Shown here: one piece after another, positions 11,633 to 24,540 of the stretch
Layout of the letters: each line of letters begins with the position of its first letter
Position numbering within the stretch: position 1 is the first letter of the stretch
From: Przewalskia tangutica
Lineage: Eukaryota; Streptophyta; Magnoliopsida; Solanales; Solanaceae
DNA: 64,000 nucleotides
Assembly (NCBI GenBank): GCA_029844215.1
Contig: CM056718.1
Location: forward strand, 84,060,764 to 84,124,763
Direction: 5' to 3'
Notes under the pieces: generated by a model
The model's database searches: none
Seen by the model: the letters and a program-made list of their open reading frames with translations, nothing else
What the model was told of the DNA's origin: nothing
Made by a program: the position numbers and the translations under genes

Positions 11633-12456
11633 TTCTTCCCCCCTTAGAAACATTCGTCCCCGAATGTTCTTAGTCGGTTGTCAAGCTATACAAACTCCGG
11701 CATAGTCTCTTTATTATGCCTATCAATCAATACTCCACAAGACCAACGATGCCACACATGGCCACCACATAACATATGTAAACATATAAATGGACCTTCC
11801 ATACGCGGTCCCTTCTCACAAAACTCGAAGGTTACAGTCTTTAAAACGGGATCCTTAGATGTTCTTTTCTTTTTCCCGCATAAAGGGATGGCCCTGTCGT
11901 ATTCTCAGTCATGAGAATAACACTATCTGAATCCTTCAGTCGGACTCCCACTCAGCTAACTGATGTGTTCCATGGTGTTACTTCCCTTCTCTGTCTCACT
12001 TAGTCACAATGCTAGTTGGGACATGAACCTATAACCTGCCTAGCTTAGTTTACCAACCGGTGTAAACTCTAATATTAGTAGCATCTCAATCACGAGCACC
12101 TATGGACAGTGTTACTGAACCTAAGGCGTGTGTATCATCACAATTAACCTCCACTCACGGCCTAAAAAGGATTTTCTCTACGCACCTTCATTACTCATAA
12201 CTATAACTACTATAATTCTTTTAACCCTTGTTCCTTCCTTTACTTAATTGTCATACTTTCTCGTACTTCCAAAATTATTTTAGTACATGTACAAAATTTC
12301 GAACATTGTTCCTGTTCTCCAATCCTTGGAGTTACTATCCAACTTGGCCATTATGCTACTTGCATTCCCGTTAAGGCCCTTCTCGGCCCTCACGACCTGG
12401 TTCCGGTGGAACGCGTCCACGAACTCGTACAACGATTAACTAGACTTGGGCCTTGC
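11633..12456 (-). mobile_element. Truncated internal domain left of LTR C
   Basis: It begins with the polypurine-tract complement (11633-11645) and the palindrome at 11649-11668, and matches 6322-6600 for about 290 bp. From about 11920 it differs from B element 1; near 12360-12456 it matches the tail block also found in elements S, N and the composite (for example CCACGAACTC at 59890). It is cut at 12457 by LTR C. No coding sequence seen. Confidence 0.75.
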
Positions 12457-15060
12457 TGTCACGACCTGACCCCGGGGCCGCGACTAGTGCCCTACCGGGG
12501 CACCCCGTTCAGGTATACATCAGAGAATAGCAGCGGAACATACATAACACATAAACCTGTAGATAGTAAACATCACTGGCTAGCCGACAAGGCCGCCTTC
12601 CATAGAATATACTTAATCAAAAGTAAAACAGTACAACTTTGTTCTTACAGCCCAAACCACAAACGTGACTACAGACCTCTAGGAAACAACTGTGGCGGGA
12701 CAGGGCCCCGCCATACCCCTGAATGTACATAATACCTATAGCATCAGGGAAAACCGTACCAACAAAACAAGCCTCCGGAGGAATGGAGCTTCTGACACCA
12801 GACCAGTGATCCTAAGAATGAGGATCCACCACCTGCTTACCCTTACCTGCGGCATGAACGCAGCCCCCGAGGAAGGGGGTCAGTACACAATATGTACTAA
12901 GTATGCGAAACTGGAAAATACTGAAAATACCTCGTAAGTCTAAAATAACTGGAGACATGTATGATAATCAATTACAGTACACTGTGCCTTACTAATAATG
13001 AGAATATCAAGCATATACTATACTGCATGAAAATAGGAAGCTCATGATCAAAGCAAGGTCACCCACCCGCAGTATCATTAAGCAATCCTACTCCTGGGAC
13101 TATTTCACCCGCATGGGTCGTGTGGACCCGCATGAGGTATTTCGTGATAGGTCGCACCGCCTCGGGACTATTTCACCCGCATGAGCCCTACGGACTCGCA
13201 TGAGGTATTCCTCGCATCATGGGTAGCAAATCCACGGAATATGCAAATGCCACAACCCGGGGAATGACCCCGTAATGAATAATATATCACTAGCACAAAC
13301 CGGCTATCATACATAATATAAGCAAGTTAAGAAATCTCCTAACTTCTTATTAGTCTTGTTCATACACATTCTCATTTTAGTTTACTTAAGGCACTAACAT
13401 GTCTTTATGAAATTCGGGAATTTAACCCAAAGTACTATGTACTTCTACTCTTTTAAAACCTTAGGCAATTGATGCCTTAAAATCAATTTGCCTTCCATCA
13501 ATTCACGTCATTTATCCTTACTTATTTTACTTAGAGTAAATCTCTCTTTTTAACTTTCCATAAGGCTAATATAACCAACTTCCCATAAAGTCGTTATATT
13601 AACTTCATACTATAAGTAAATTACATTTTCCTATATCCAAGGGACTTGTAGATTTAAAACGGTACAAGTATCATATACTTAAAAACACTTCAAGTCCCTT
13701 AACCTTGAAAACTTAAGACATCCTTACTACTTTTAAAGAAGTGAGTAAATCCACTAACTCCACCGACATGGACACTTTAAAAATGAGTAAAGGATACCAA
13801 GGTCTTGTACGTCTACCGTACTATTTAGGTAAAACTATTCATGCTCAAGAGATAGGAAAGTTCCACATACCTCTTCGGGTCAATCCACTTGCTAAGTCCA
13901 ATATACCGCACGTAGTATGTCAACCTATAATGACCATAATACGTTTATTAACCTCTAGCTTCAACGTAGAATATTCCAAGTGCAAAGTCACTAAATTCTA
14001 CGGAAAATCGGGCAGCATTTCCTTTGTTTCTACATACTTTGCCACCTTTTTCAAGGCCGAATTCAACATCCAAACGCCACTTTTAAGGCCCAACAATCCA
14101 ATCAATACAAAGGGGATTACACACCTAATCTTGGATGTGTACAATTCTGCCCCACAATGCATATTAACTAAATCAATAAGTTAATGGTAGTATTTTGGCT
14201 ACAACATGTTCACATACTAACCTTATTCAATCCCTTCAAATCCAAATCATATTTCTTACATGCAATTTATCTAAGAACAATATTTACAACTACAAGTCCT
14301 TTCTTCTTCACATGCAACACAATAAACTAGCAAAAGAGAAAGGATTGTTACCTTAGAGCTTACCCAAATTAATCCAACAAATTCACTAGCCTCCTTTCCA
14401 CAATCACCACCACAAAAACTCCTACAAGCTTGCCAACAAGTTTCCTTCTTGCCACCTTTTTCAGATTTTTCTCAAGCCTTGATTTCCTCTTGATTATCTA
14501 GAGAGAAGGGAGAACTTTTAATTTTTAGAGATAGGGGAGAGCTTGAAGAATGACCAAGTCTTCAAGACTTGGTCAATAAATAGGACATGCAAAATCATGT
14601 GTGGGGATACTTGTCACCCTCCCATGGCCTTTTTAAAACAAAACGCTCAGATTTTTCCACTTAACCTCGCAGAACCGCCGGCGCGCGCCCGCAGCCTGCA
14701 TCGGCGCTGAAACTTCACGACTCGGATCTTCCGAGCCGCGCCGTGCTTTCCCAAGACCGCGCCCCGTGGCTCTGTCCGAATTATTTTTCTCGTCCGATCA
14801 CAAGACCGAACTTGTAACTTCCATAACTTTCTACTCCGATGTCCTATCGACGAACGGTTGGTTGCGTTGGGAACTAGACTCAACGAACTACTTACTAGGC
14901 CTTTGAAACACATAGGAACTCATAATGCAACTGGACATAAACCGCCTCAAAGTTGACTAAAAACCCGTCCGAAACAATCCGTCAACCTATCTTTCTAAAA
15001 TTTTAAGTCTTAATCCCTTTCGTACGTTCTCATACGCATGGCCAGAACTACGGAGTATAA
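12457..15060 (-). mobile_element. LTR C, a ~2.6-kb LTR without a clean right end
   Basis: It starts TGTCACGACCTGACC at 12457; the five bases before it are CTTGC (12452-12456). It carries the usual order on the minus strand: U5 end, GCGGCATGAACGCAG motif near 12850, a GC block with CCCGCATGAGG near 13090-13220, AT-rich sequence, a GC-rich part at 14640-14780, and a decayed end ACTACGGAGTATAA near 15048-15060 in place of ACTACGGGGTATAACA. There the sequence passes into a B LTR. No CTTGC copy follows, so the right side was rearranged. Open frames inside (13741-14184, 14647-14913) have no recognisable protein features. Confidence 0.8.
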
Positions 15061-15955
15061 GCATGTCCATAGGGTAATACAAACAAATCCGGGAATCTAA
15101 CCCGCCTCCTGGTCGCATGCCCCGGAATCCCACATCGTATAAGCATGTCCAAGGAGTAATAAAAACAATCCGGGAATCTAACCCGCATCCTGGTCGCATG
15201 CCCCGGAATCCCACATCGTATAAGCATGTCCAAGGATCAATCATAATGGAAGCATACCCGTGGAATCCCACATCATTGTCGGTACGTCCAAGTAAACTAA
15301 CAACCAGACAGCCGACCCTCCAACTGGGAGTCGCGACAGCGTAAAAATATAATACTTGCACTCAAAGGCTATCACAAGCACACATAGGCAAGTTCATAAA
15401 ATCTTTAGACTTTCATTATCAAACAAAAATGAATTTCATTTTATAAGCTCAAGGCACTTTCGTTTTATATAAAAATTCGGGATTTTAACCCTAAGTTCTA
15501 CGTACTTACACTCTTTTCAAAAGACTCATTTTTATATAAAACCCCAAGATACTAACACCCGTAGTATCAAGGCATGTCTATTTTTCAAATTAAGTTACTA
15601 CACCTTTAGAAGTTCATTTCAAGACTTTGAAACCAAGTAACTTCTAATTACACAACCTAGGCAACTCATACCTATCCATCAAAATAGACAACTCTCTTAA
15701 CCTTCCATAAAGCCGTTATAACCAACTTCCCATAAAGCCGTTATAACCAACTTCCCATAAAGCCGTTATAACCCTTTATGGTTTTGGACAAATTCATTTT
15801 TTTTATAACCATGAGACTTATACTTTTAAAACCAAGTATCGTATACTTTCAAATCAAGTTACATAACTTTCAAAATACTTCAAGTCTCTTAACTTTAGAA
15901 ATCAAGTTTCTTAACTTTTAAATCTCAAGTAACTCACTCCTTTAAAACAAGTTAC
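15049..15955 (-). mobile_element. Fragment of a third family-B LTR
   Basis: From about 15055 to 15955 the sequence matches 8885-9782 of LTR B2, including 81-bp repeat units and the three 25-bp motifs. Both ends are broken: the left joins LTR C within a shared GTATAA, the right stops after AAAACAAGTTAC where the LTR of element H begins. Confidence 0.85.
15110..15270. repeat. 81-bp minisatellite in the B LTR fragment
   Basis: Two units begin TGGTCGCATGCCCC at 15110 and 15191, with part of a third on the left. Confidence 0.85.
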
Positions 15956-18425
15956 CGGGGCCCGTGACAGGTGCCTTACCCGGGCACCCAAGTAGCCATA
16001 CATCAGAGTAATCAGCGGAATATAAAAACAAGACATGAAACAAGTGTAAAATGAGACACAGTTTATCTGAGAAAAGTCGCCTTTCGGCATATATATATAT
16101 AACCAAAATCTGGCAGTTACATCCCAACTGTACAACAGGACTACTGCACTCTAAGAAGATAGCAACTATGGCGGACAGGGCCCCGCCATACCGAATGTAC
16201 AAAACTATCTACAACAACAGGAGATCATACCAAAAGTCGAGCCTCCTAGAAGATGGAGCTCACGACACCAAAGCAAAAGATCCTAAGGATGCGGATCTAG
16301 CACTGCTTCCTTACTCGCGACATTGAACGCAACCCCCAAGGAGGTCGATAACAAGTACCAAGTATATGAAACTATAAAGTACTGAAACGAAATCAAAGCT
16401 TTTTAAAACCACTTACCAATACAATCAATTAATCTGCACATAGTGCCACAATATAAACAAGAGCAAACTAGGTATAAGGTAACTGGTCTTTTCTAGGCCG
16501 CTAATGATCGGGCAAGGCCAATCGCCCATAGTATCATTATGCATGCCTAATCCTCGAACTCCCGCACCGCATAGGTCACATGCACCGCATTGAGGTATTC
16601 TCACATCGGGATAGCTAACCCCGACATCGCCCCGACCCCAAGTCCGCGTAGTCACACGCATCGCATAGTCACACGCATCGCATGAGGCATCCTCGTGACG
16701 GATAATACCCTAATGATCAATCTCGAACTCCCGCAACTCCGCATAGGTCACATGCACCCGCATGAGGTATACTCGCATCGAGGCGCTAACCCTGCATATC
16801 AAGTCGCGGTGTGTTGATATACTATCGCGACAACCGCCATCAGAAACAACATAAACACAACAAGGGAACCCCCTTTACACAAACATTACAAGACGCTAAC
16901 ACACGTAGCATCACCAAATGTCTACTTATCAAACTAACTTACCACACCTTCAAAAATCATTTTATAAGGTTTTTGTAAGCAAATAAGTAAACTGTTTCTT
17001 CTTATCTTTCTTAAGTCGTTATACCTAACTTCCCATAAAGCTAGTATAACACTTAAGCTTGTTAAAAACCAAGTATTCCTTTTTCTTTCAAAAATGATTT
17101 ATAATTCTTTTGTAAATACTTCAAGATTCTTTCATTTAAAACTCAAGTCAAAGGACGTCAAGTAAAACCATGTTCAGTTAACACACGTACGTCTACCGTA
17201 CTATATATATATTTAAAATATCATGCTCAAGAGAATAGGAAGAATCACATACCTTCTCGGCGAAATCCACCTGTCAAGTCGAATATGTCGCACGCAGAGT
17301 ATCAACATATAATAGTCAAATACGTCTATCAACGTCTAGACTACTCTGTAGGACATTCTAAGCAGAAGGTTCTTAATTCTACGGAAAATTGGGCAGCACT
17401 TCCCTACCCGTCAAACTACTCAAGTTCATCAGAATACAGTCCTATGTAAGTACAGTTCAATTCTTCATTTATATTCTTCTGATGTGATTCAGTTTAATTC
17501 TATTCTTTAATCCTCTTCTATGTATCTTATACTTAGTTCTATACTTCTACAGTATGTAATCTCTAATTACAATAGAAGGATAAGATATTTACCTCGGTAA
17601 GCCCAAAATTATCCAAGATATAAGTCGATCCTGAGCAAGGTTTAACTCCTAATCTGAACGCTCCAAGAAACCCTTAGAAGTTTCTACACAACTTCTACTT
17701 ACTACTTCAACCAACTATGAAGATTTCCCCAGGGTTTCGTTTAGTGACTAATGAAGATAAGATAGTATTTCTGGGCTTTTAGTATAGAAGTGACTTTGGA
17801 ATACTACTAGATATACGGCTAGGGTATTTTGGGGATAGTAACAATACTTGGAGAGTATTTTCTACCAAGGGGGAAAGGGCTTTTGCCGAGACTACAATAG
17901 GGGGGGGGGGAAGGGTGTTTCGGCTAAGCTCTTCACAAGAGGGGGGGGGAGGCTTTGGACCAGAGCTTCTCTCAAAGGGGGGGAAAGTTTGGAGACTTGG
18001 AAGATGATTTGTGGATGAAGAAGTCTTCAACCTGGGGGTATTTATAGGACTTTCAAGGGTCAAGATGAAGGCAAGTGGAGGGCAAGTGGAGGGTGTGGAT
18101 TTTCACAAGTGCACCCTATCCCTACTCCACAAATCACTCACAAATATTGACCCTTGGTTTAGGCCTTAAAATCGTGCCAACCATGCCCTCTTTGCGTCCA
18201 CTGAGGGTGACAAGTGTCACCCTCTCGTTGGTCCAAAATATTTCATCTCTGAAAAATTCGCAAAAATTATAAATATCGCAGTAATTTTGCCTTCGCAGCT
18301 TTGAAGACGCTTCGCCGGAAAACAATTATTTTAAGTGGGTTGTGCACAATTTTTAGTTCTATGCCTACTTTAAGCTTTAAACTTTAGACGCATGCTTACG
18401 CATATACTGGAAATACGGTATAACA
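15956..18425 (-). mobile_element. 3' LTR of element H, 15 bp short at its left end
   Basis: It begins CGGGGCCCGTGACAGGTGCC, so about 15 bp of the usual TGTCACGACCCGTTC start are missing. It ends ACGGTATAACA at 18425. TATTTATA (TATA box on the minus strand) is at 18039-18046. G runs lie at about 17900-17990 downstream of it. The short LTR (2.5 kb) lacks a long minisatellite and instead has repeated CCGCATAGGTCACATGC-type units at about 16560-16790. Confidence 0.9.
18039..18046 (-). promoter_or_regulatory. TATA box, H 3' LTR
   Basis: TATTTATAGG on the plus strand, the complement of CCTATAAATA, about 380 bp from the LTR 5' end. Confidence 0.65.
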
Positions 18426-18444
18426 TTCTTTCCTCGCTAGAAAC
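18426..18444 (-). mobile_element. Polypurine-side stub of element H, target of element S
   Basis: TTCTTTCCTCGCTAGAAAC equals, with a few changes, the internal sequence next to the LTR in sister elements (TTCTCCCCCCCTTAGAAAC at 37381). It ends in GAAAC, the duplication made by element S; the other copy is the AAAAC at 46063-46067, after which the H sequence goes on. Confidence 0.85.
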
Positions 18445-18795
18445 CGTTATACCGTATTTCCGCAGTATGTACGCGAGGCGCACGCACAAAGTTTTTAACC
18501 TTAAGTAGGCATAAGGGTCGAAATTTGTGCACAACTAGTAAAAGAATCGCTTTCGACTAAACGCTTTCCGGACTTTCATAAGGGAAAATTACGCTATGTC
18601 ATTTATTATTTTTGGATTTTTCCGAGAGATGAAATATTTTGGACCAACGAGAGGGCGACACTTGTCACCCTCAAGTTGGCGGATTTGTGGGCGTCAATTG
18701 GACGATTTCAAGCCTTGGAGTTGGTAGGATATTTTATGATATTTTGTGTGGTAGATGGATAAGGTACACTTGCCCAAATCCTCACCCTACACTTG

Positions 18796-18800
18796 CCCAC
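18796..18800. other. Unfilled CCACC site matching the composite insertion
   Basis: CTTGCCCACCACTTGTC here equals the left flank CTTGCCCACC (27946-27955) joined to the right flank CCACCACTTGTC (43118-43129) with one CCACC. Confidence 0.95.
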
Positions 18801-18830
18801 CACTTGTCTTAATCTTGGTCATTGATTGGC

Positions 18831-18838
18831 CTATAAAT
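18831..18838 (+). promoter_or_regulatory. TATA box, S 5' LTR
   Basis: TATAAATA in GGCCTATAAATACCCC, 386 bp from the LTR start. This would be the promoter of the genomic RNA of S. Confidence 0.7.
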
Positions 18839-21800
18839 ACCCCCTTTGTTGAAGACTTCTTCATCCACAACACAACTTTCTAAGTCTTGAAAAATCCTTC
18901 CCTCCCTTGTAGTGAAGCTCTCGTCCAAAGAGCTCCCCCTCCCCCCTTTGAGAGGCCTTGGCCGAGACACACCCCCCCCTTCCTAGTGGTGCTAGCCGAG
19001 AGTACCCCCCCTACCTTGAGAGTTATTCTCGTAAATACACCCCCCCCCTTGGTAGAAAGTATTCTCCAAAGTATTGTTACTATTCCAAAATACCTTGGCC
19101 CAAATACCTTGTAGTATTCCAAGGTTACACCTATACTAAAAGCCTAGAAATACTACTATACTTCCTTCACCACAAAACGAAACCCTAAGGAAAATCTTCA
19201 CGCTTGGTGAAGTATTAAGAAGAAGTTGCGTAGAACTTCTAAGGGTTGTTTGGAGCGGGTTGGAGCACCCGGAGTAGGAGCTAAACGTTGCTCAGGATCG
19301 ACATTAAATCTTGGATAGTTTTGGGCTTATCGAGGTAAATACTCTTGTCCTTATATTGTAATTGGAAATTACATACTGTAGTAGTATAGAAATGAATATA
19401 AGATTCATAGAAGAGAATTGAACTGTAATAGAAGGATATTACAGATAAGACTCGAATTGAAATCACATCAGAAGAATATTAAAGAATAAGACCGAATCAG
19501 ATTTACATACGATCGTATTTACTGAGACTTGTGTAATTGTCGCAGGAAGTGCTGCCCGATTTTCCGTAAATAGAGAACCCATCGCTTAGAATATTCTACA
19601 GAGTAGTCTAGACGTTAATAGACTTGTATGACCGTTATAGTCAAGTCATGCGAGTAGCGATTCTACTACTCGGCGTGGAAAAGGCTAGCCGGACATAAGA
19701 TTTTGAGCGTCTTGCTAATAGTCGATAAATCGCGCGGTATGTGATTCTTCCTATCCTCGAGCATGATATTTTAAAAGAAGAATATATATAGTACGGTAGA
19801 CGCGTGTTAATCGAACATGGTTTTACTTCGATGTCTTTTGACTTGAGTTTTAAATAATAAGAACCTTGAAGTATTTCAAAAGAATTAAGAATCATTTCTG
19901 AAAGAAGAGTAGTACTTGGTTTTGAAAACGTAAGAGTTATACTAGCTTTATGGGAAGTTAGGTATAACGTCTTAAGAGAGATAAAGAATGGTGTCACGAC
20001 TGCCCGGCTCGTGATCTGCCTTACCCGCACCCAAGTAGTCATACATCGAGAGAGATCGGAAAATAAACAACCAAAATATGAAACAAGATAAATAAGACAC
20101 GCTTTAGGAAAAGTTGCCTTTCGCATATATGTATATAAGTACCCCAAAATGAACAGTTACATCCCAACCTTACAACAGTCTATGCACTTCTAAGAGTTTA
20201 AAACAACAATGGCGGGACAGGGCCCCGCCATACCCCTGAATACAAATATCTACAATGACAGGGGACCATACCAAAATGCTAAGCTTCCGGAGAAACGGAG
20301 CTTTCCCAACGCTGAAACGGTGATCCTAAGAACGGGGATCAACAGTAGGAGTACCTTTACCTGCGGCATGAACGCAGCCCCCCGAAGGAGGTCAATACAA
20401 CAGGTACCAAGTATGTGAAATCAAAATATCAGAATGAAATCATAGTAGTCTATACAAAGCAGGAGACATGTATGATAACCAAAACTACAGTTCACAAGAA
20501 ATAAACAGTCATGTCAAGTCAGGGACTCACGCCCTCAAAGTCATCATAAAACCGTACGGGGTAAGTACGAGGGCATAGCCGACTACAAAAACCCCGATAA
20601 CAAGGTCGTAAATCAGTATCATGAGATCTGCCTGCATCGTCACATGATCAAAGCCGCCACTCGCCTGCAGATCTAATGCGCGCCTAGCCACGAACTTTCC
20701 GTAGCTCCGCATGGGCCACTCCAATGGCCCGCATGAGGTATTCCCCGCATCGAGGGTAGCTACTCCACGGCAGCGTCCTGGACTCGTCGTCCGCATGGCC
20801 ACAAAGACCGCATGACCACGCGGCCGCATACTAACTCGAACTCCGTAGCTCGCGATAGGCCATACGCATACGCATAAGGTATTCTCGAATCATAGGTCAC
20901 TAGACCCGCTGAGTCTACCAGACGGAGGGCGCTTAACCCCGAATCATGAGTGATATAATATCAACATGACGCTTTATCGTTAAACAACCTAAGCACAATA
21001 AGGAAAACCCATCTATACAAACATCACAAGATACTAACTCACGTAGCATCCTAACACGTTTACTTATCAAGTCAACAAGAAAGTATTACAAGACTATCAC
21101 AAATCAATACAATCAAGTTATTCACACAAGGTACTTTCTACATTATGCTAACAAGTTCGGTTTTTAGCCCCAAGGTACTTAATGTATTACTCTTTTAAAT
21201 GATCCGCTTCTTTCACAAAAATCACACAATACCGTAGTATAAAAATAGAGTGATTATCTTTTGAAGTAAATCAACACATTTCTCTTTGTAAAATCAAGTA
21301 ACAACATTCTTTTCCCAACGCTTAAGTTTGCCTAATTTCAATTACTCAAGTTTCTCATTTTCAAAGGTTTCGTAGTTCATAGCTCTAATCCTTTAAAACA
21401 ATTTGAGAAACATATACCCTAAGTGTGAGTAGGTTATTATTATTCGTAACAATCTTATTACAGCGGCCATGATCTAGTAAATGTAATATCATTTTGTCTC
21501 ATCTTAGCTCCTATGCAGATGGAAGTTTCTACTGGTTTTAATAATACTTTATTAGTCAAAATAATTCCCTTTATTAGCGCTACTGTGGTTTGTTCGACAT
21601 TTATTCGATCGGAAACATCATTCCTTTTGAAAACCAAAAATACTATTTACTCACTAATAAGGTTTCACACTTTTTAACAAAATTCATATTAGTATAATAA
21701 GTCAAGTCTCTTATTTCCTTAAATCAATAAATCGTCCTTTTTATCACTCTTAAGCCGTTATACCTAACTTCCCATAAAGCTAGTATAACTCTTAAGCTTT

Positions 21801-21870
21801 TAAAACCAAGTGTTACTCTTCTGTTAAAAATGATTCAGTATTCTTTTGAAATGTTTTCAGTTCTTTATTA

Positions 21871-21985
21871 TTCAGGCTTAAGCCGTGAGGCATTGCCGTA
21901 AGTGTTATTCAGGCTTAAGCCGTGAGGCATTGCCGTAAGTATTATTCAGGCTTAAGCCGTGAGGCATTGCCGTAAGTATTATTCA
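21871..21985. repeat. 37-bp motif repeated three times
   Basis: TTCAGGCTTAAGCC starts at 21871, 21908 and 21945. A related two-unit form is in the 1722-5151 LTR at about 3025-3105; the composite LTRs have one. Confidence 0.9.
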
Positions 21986-22752
21986 GTTAACACATGTACG
22001 TCTACCGTACTACATATATATTATAAAATATCATGCTTTAGGAAGAATCACATACCTTCTCGGCGAAAACCACCTGCCAAGTTGAATATGTCGCGCGCAG
22101 AGTATCGACCTATAATACCAATACGCCTATCAACGCCCGCATCAGATCGCATAAAGCTCTAAGCGAGGGTTCGTTATTCTATGGACATTTGGGCAGCACT
22201 TCCTACCCGGTGAGCTACTCAAGTTCATCGTGAAAACAAATTCTATGTAAGTACAGATTCTATTATTCATCTTTAAACCCTTCTCATCGTGATAATACCA
22301 ATTCTATTCTTTAATATCCTTCTAAGTATTTAATACTTACTCCTATACTTCTACAATATATATTCTAATTACAAAAGGAGGATAAGGTTATTTACCTCGG
22401 TAAGCCCAATAATATCCTAGATAAAAGTCGCGCCTGAGCAAGGTTTAGCTCCTAAGTTGTGCGCTCCGGTAGCTCCAAGAAAACCTTAGAAGTTCTTCAC
22501 AACTTCTACTAAGGACTAAGGGATTTGGGCTAGGGTAATTTGGGCATTATAACAATACTAGAAGGCAACTTTTCTACCAAGGGAGGGGGGGGTAGTGTTT
22601 CGGCTAGGCTAGCTTTAGAGAGGGGTTGCTCTCGCCAGGCTTCTCAAAGGGGAGGGGTGTGTTTGGACGAAAACAATAAGAGGGAGAGGGAGGGATTTGA
22701 GACTTAGATAGATTGCTCAATTTAGGATGAAATAACTCTTCAACAAGGGGGG

Positions 22753-22760
22753 TATTTATA
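22753..22760 (-). promoter_or_regulatory. TATA box, nested solo LTR
   Basis: TATTTATAGG on the plus strand, about 695 bp from the right edge of this LTR. The wider distance comes from extra sequence between the TATA box and the LTR end (about 22960-23300). Confidence 0.55.
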
Positions 22761-24063
22761 GGTCAAGGGATGGCCAACCAATGGCCAAGATTATGCCAAG
22801 TGCAAGGCAAGTGTAGGGTGAGGATTTAGGCAAGTGTCCTTGGCCAACTTGCACACAAAATATCCTACCAACTCCAAGACAAAATAAGCCAACCCAATCG
22901 CCCTATCATCACAGTGACATCCACCAATGAGAGGGTGAAAAGTGTCGCCCTCTCGTTGGTCCACCGTGTTGCGTCTCTCGTAAAAATCCCCAAAAATTAC
23001 AAATGACATCGCCGGAATTTATCCTACGCGAGTTGTGTAAAACGTTTCGTCTAAAAACGACTCTAAACGGGTGTTGTGTACAAAGTGGAATTCGTCCAAG
23101 CCAACTAGGGGGGGGGGGTGACACGTGTCGCCCTCCTACTCGTCCAAAATATTTCATCTTCCGGAAATATCCACAATGGCCAAAATCTCGGAAACAAAGT
23201 GGGCCCCACAAAACCAGAATTTCCCGTGGCCCCACGTGACCATTTCCGAAAATAAAATTCCATAATTCTCTAATATTCCAAGAAGTCCGAATACCAAATC
23301 TGGGAATCCAATTCCCATTAACGAACCTTTTTCCTTCACAAAAACCGGAAACTTTTCCGTGGAAAAATCACCTCTTTCTTCCTTTCCAATTTCAATGTCG
23401 TACTCTCGTACGTACGTCCTCGTATACATACCCTGAAACTTCGGGGTATAACAAATGGTTTCTTGATTTTAGAAGTTAAGAGACTTGATCTCAAAAGATA
23501 AGAGGCTTGACTTGATTGAATTGATATGAATTTTGTTAAAAAGTGTGAAACCTCATTCGTGAGTAATGAGTACTTGGTTTTTAAAAGAATAATGTTTTAC
23601 TGATTCGGAAATGAGAATAAGTGTCGAACGAACCACTGCAGCGTTAACAAAGGAAAATGTATTGACAAATAAGTAATTATATTAAAACCAGTAGAAACTT
23701 CCATCTGCATAGAAGCTAAGATAAGACAAAATTGTATTACATTTCCTAGATCATGGATGCTTTAATAAGATTGTTATAAACAAGAATAACCTACTCAAAC
23801 ATAAGACATATATTACTCAACTGTTTTTAAAAGAGAATTATATGATTAAGACTACGAACTATGAAATCTTTCGAAAACAAGAGACGTGAATATTTGAAAT
23901 TAGGCAAACTTGAACTTTTGGAAAAGAATGTTGTTACTTGACTTTAAGAAGGAAAGTGTTTTGGTTTAAAAAGCAGGGCATAATATTACCTTAGTTGTTT
24001 TAAAAGGAAAATATGGTATTATCTTTATCTGTCTTAAAAGAGCGTTTAAATGTTATGACCATT

Positions 24064-24540
24064 ACATAATCGCGCTCACGGGATGAACCGAATGTATTCC
24101 ACTGATTTGATACCGCGTTCACGATGAACCGAATGTATTTCACTCGACACCGCGTTCATGGGATGAACCGAATGTATTCACACAACACCGCATTCATGAG
24201 ATGAGCAGAATGTATTTCACTCGACACCGCGTTCATGGGATGAACGGGAATGTATTCCACGATTTGATACGCGTTCATGAGATGAACCGAATGTATTTCA
24301 CTCGACACGCGTTCATGGATGAACCGAATGTATTCCACGACACCGCGTTCATGAGATGAGCAGGAATGTATTTCACACGATACCGAGTTCATGAGATGGA
24401 CCGAATGTATTTCATGCGACACCGCGTTCATGGGATGAACAGGAATGTATACCACACGATTTGATACCGAGTCCATGAGATGGACCGAATGTATTCCATA
24501 CGATTTCACCTCGAGTCCATGAGATGGGCGAGACATGTTA
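24064..24540. repeat. ~41-bp minisatellite in the S 5' LTR
   Basis: About eleven units of the type CGCGTTCATGGGATGAACCG plus GAATGTATTCCAC, spaced 38-46 bp. The matching array in the 3' LTR is at 44935-45425. Units here often read ACCGAATG where the 3' LTR reads ACCGGGAATG. Confidence 0.9.

Larger units (their letters stand above)
19992..23453 (-). mobile_element. Solo LTR, minus strand, with AATGG target duplication
   Basis: It begins TGTCACGACTGCCC and ends GGGGTATAACA at 23453. AATGG flanks it at 19987-19991 and 23454-23458. It is 3,462 bp long with no internal domain. TATTTATA is at 22753-22760, a GC-rich CCGCATGAGG block at about 20640-20900, and a 37-bp triplicate at 21871-21985. The unfilled site is in the S 3' LTR at 44326-44330. 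Confidence 0.95.

Noticed and set aside
13741..14184. Open frame of 147 codons in LTR C
   Set aside because: LTR sequence aligned with non-coding parts of other LTRs; no domain, signal or conserved frame.
14647..14913. Arg-rich frame of 88 codons, minus strand
   Set aside because: GC-rich promoter-side part of LTR C; no relation to a known protein.
18426..18450. Head-to-head LTRs as an inverted duplication or hairpin
   Set aside because: The H and S LTRs belong to different subfamilies and S has its own duplication, so this is simply an insertion next to the polypurine tract.
19641..20147. Open frame of 168 codons, minus strand
   Set aside because: It crosses the junction of the S LTR and the nested solo LTR at 19991/19992 and has no known domain.
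24156..24536. Repetitive frame of 126 codons, minus strand
   Set aside because: Reading of the ~41-bp minisatellite; units have uneven length and the frame is not kept in the twin array.
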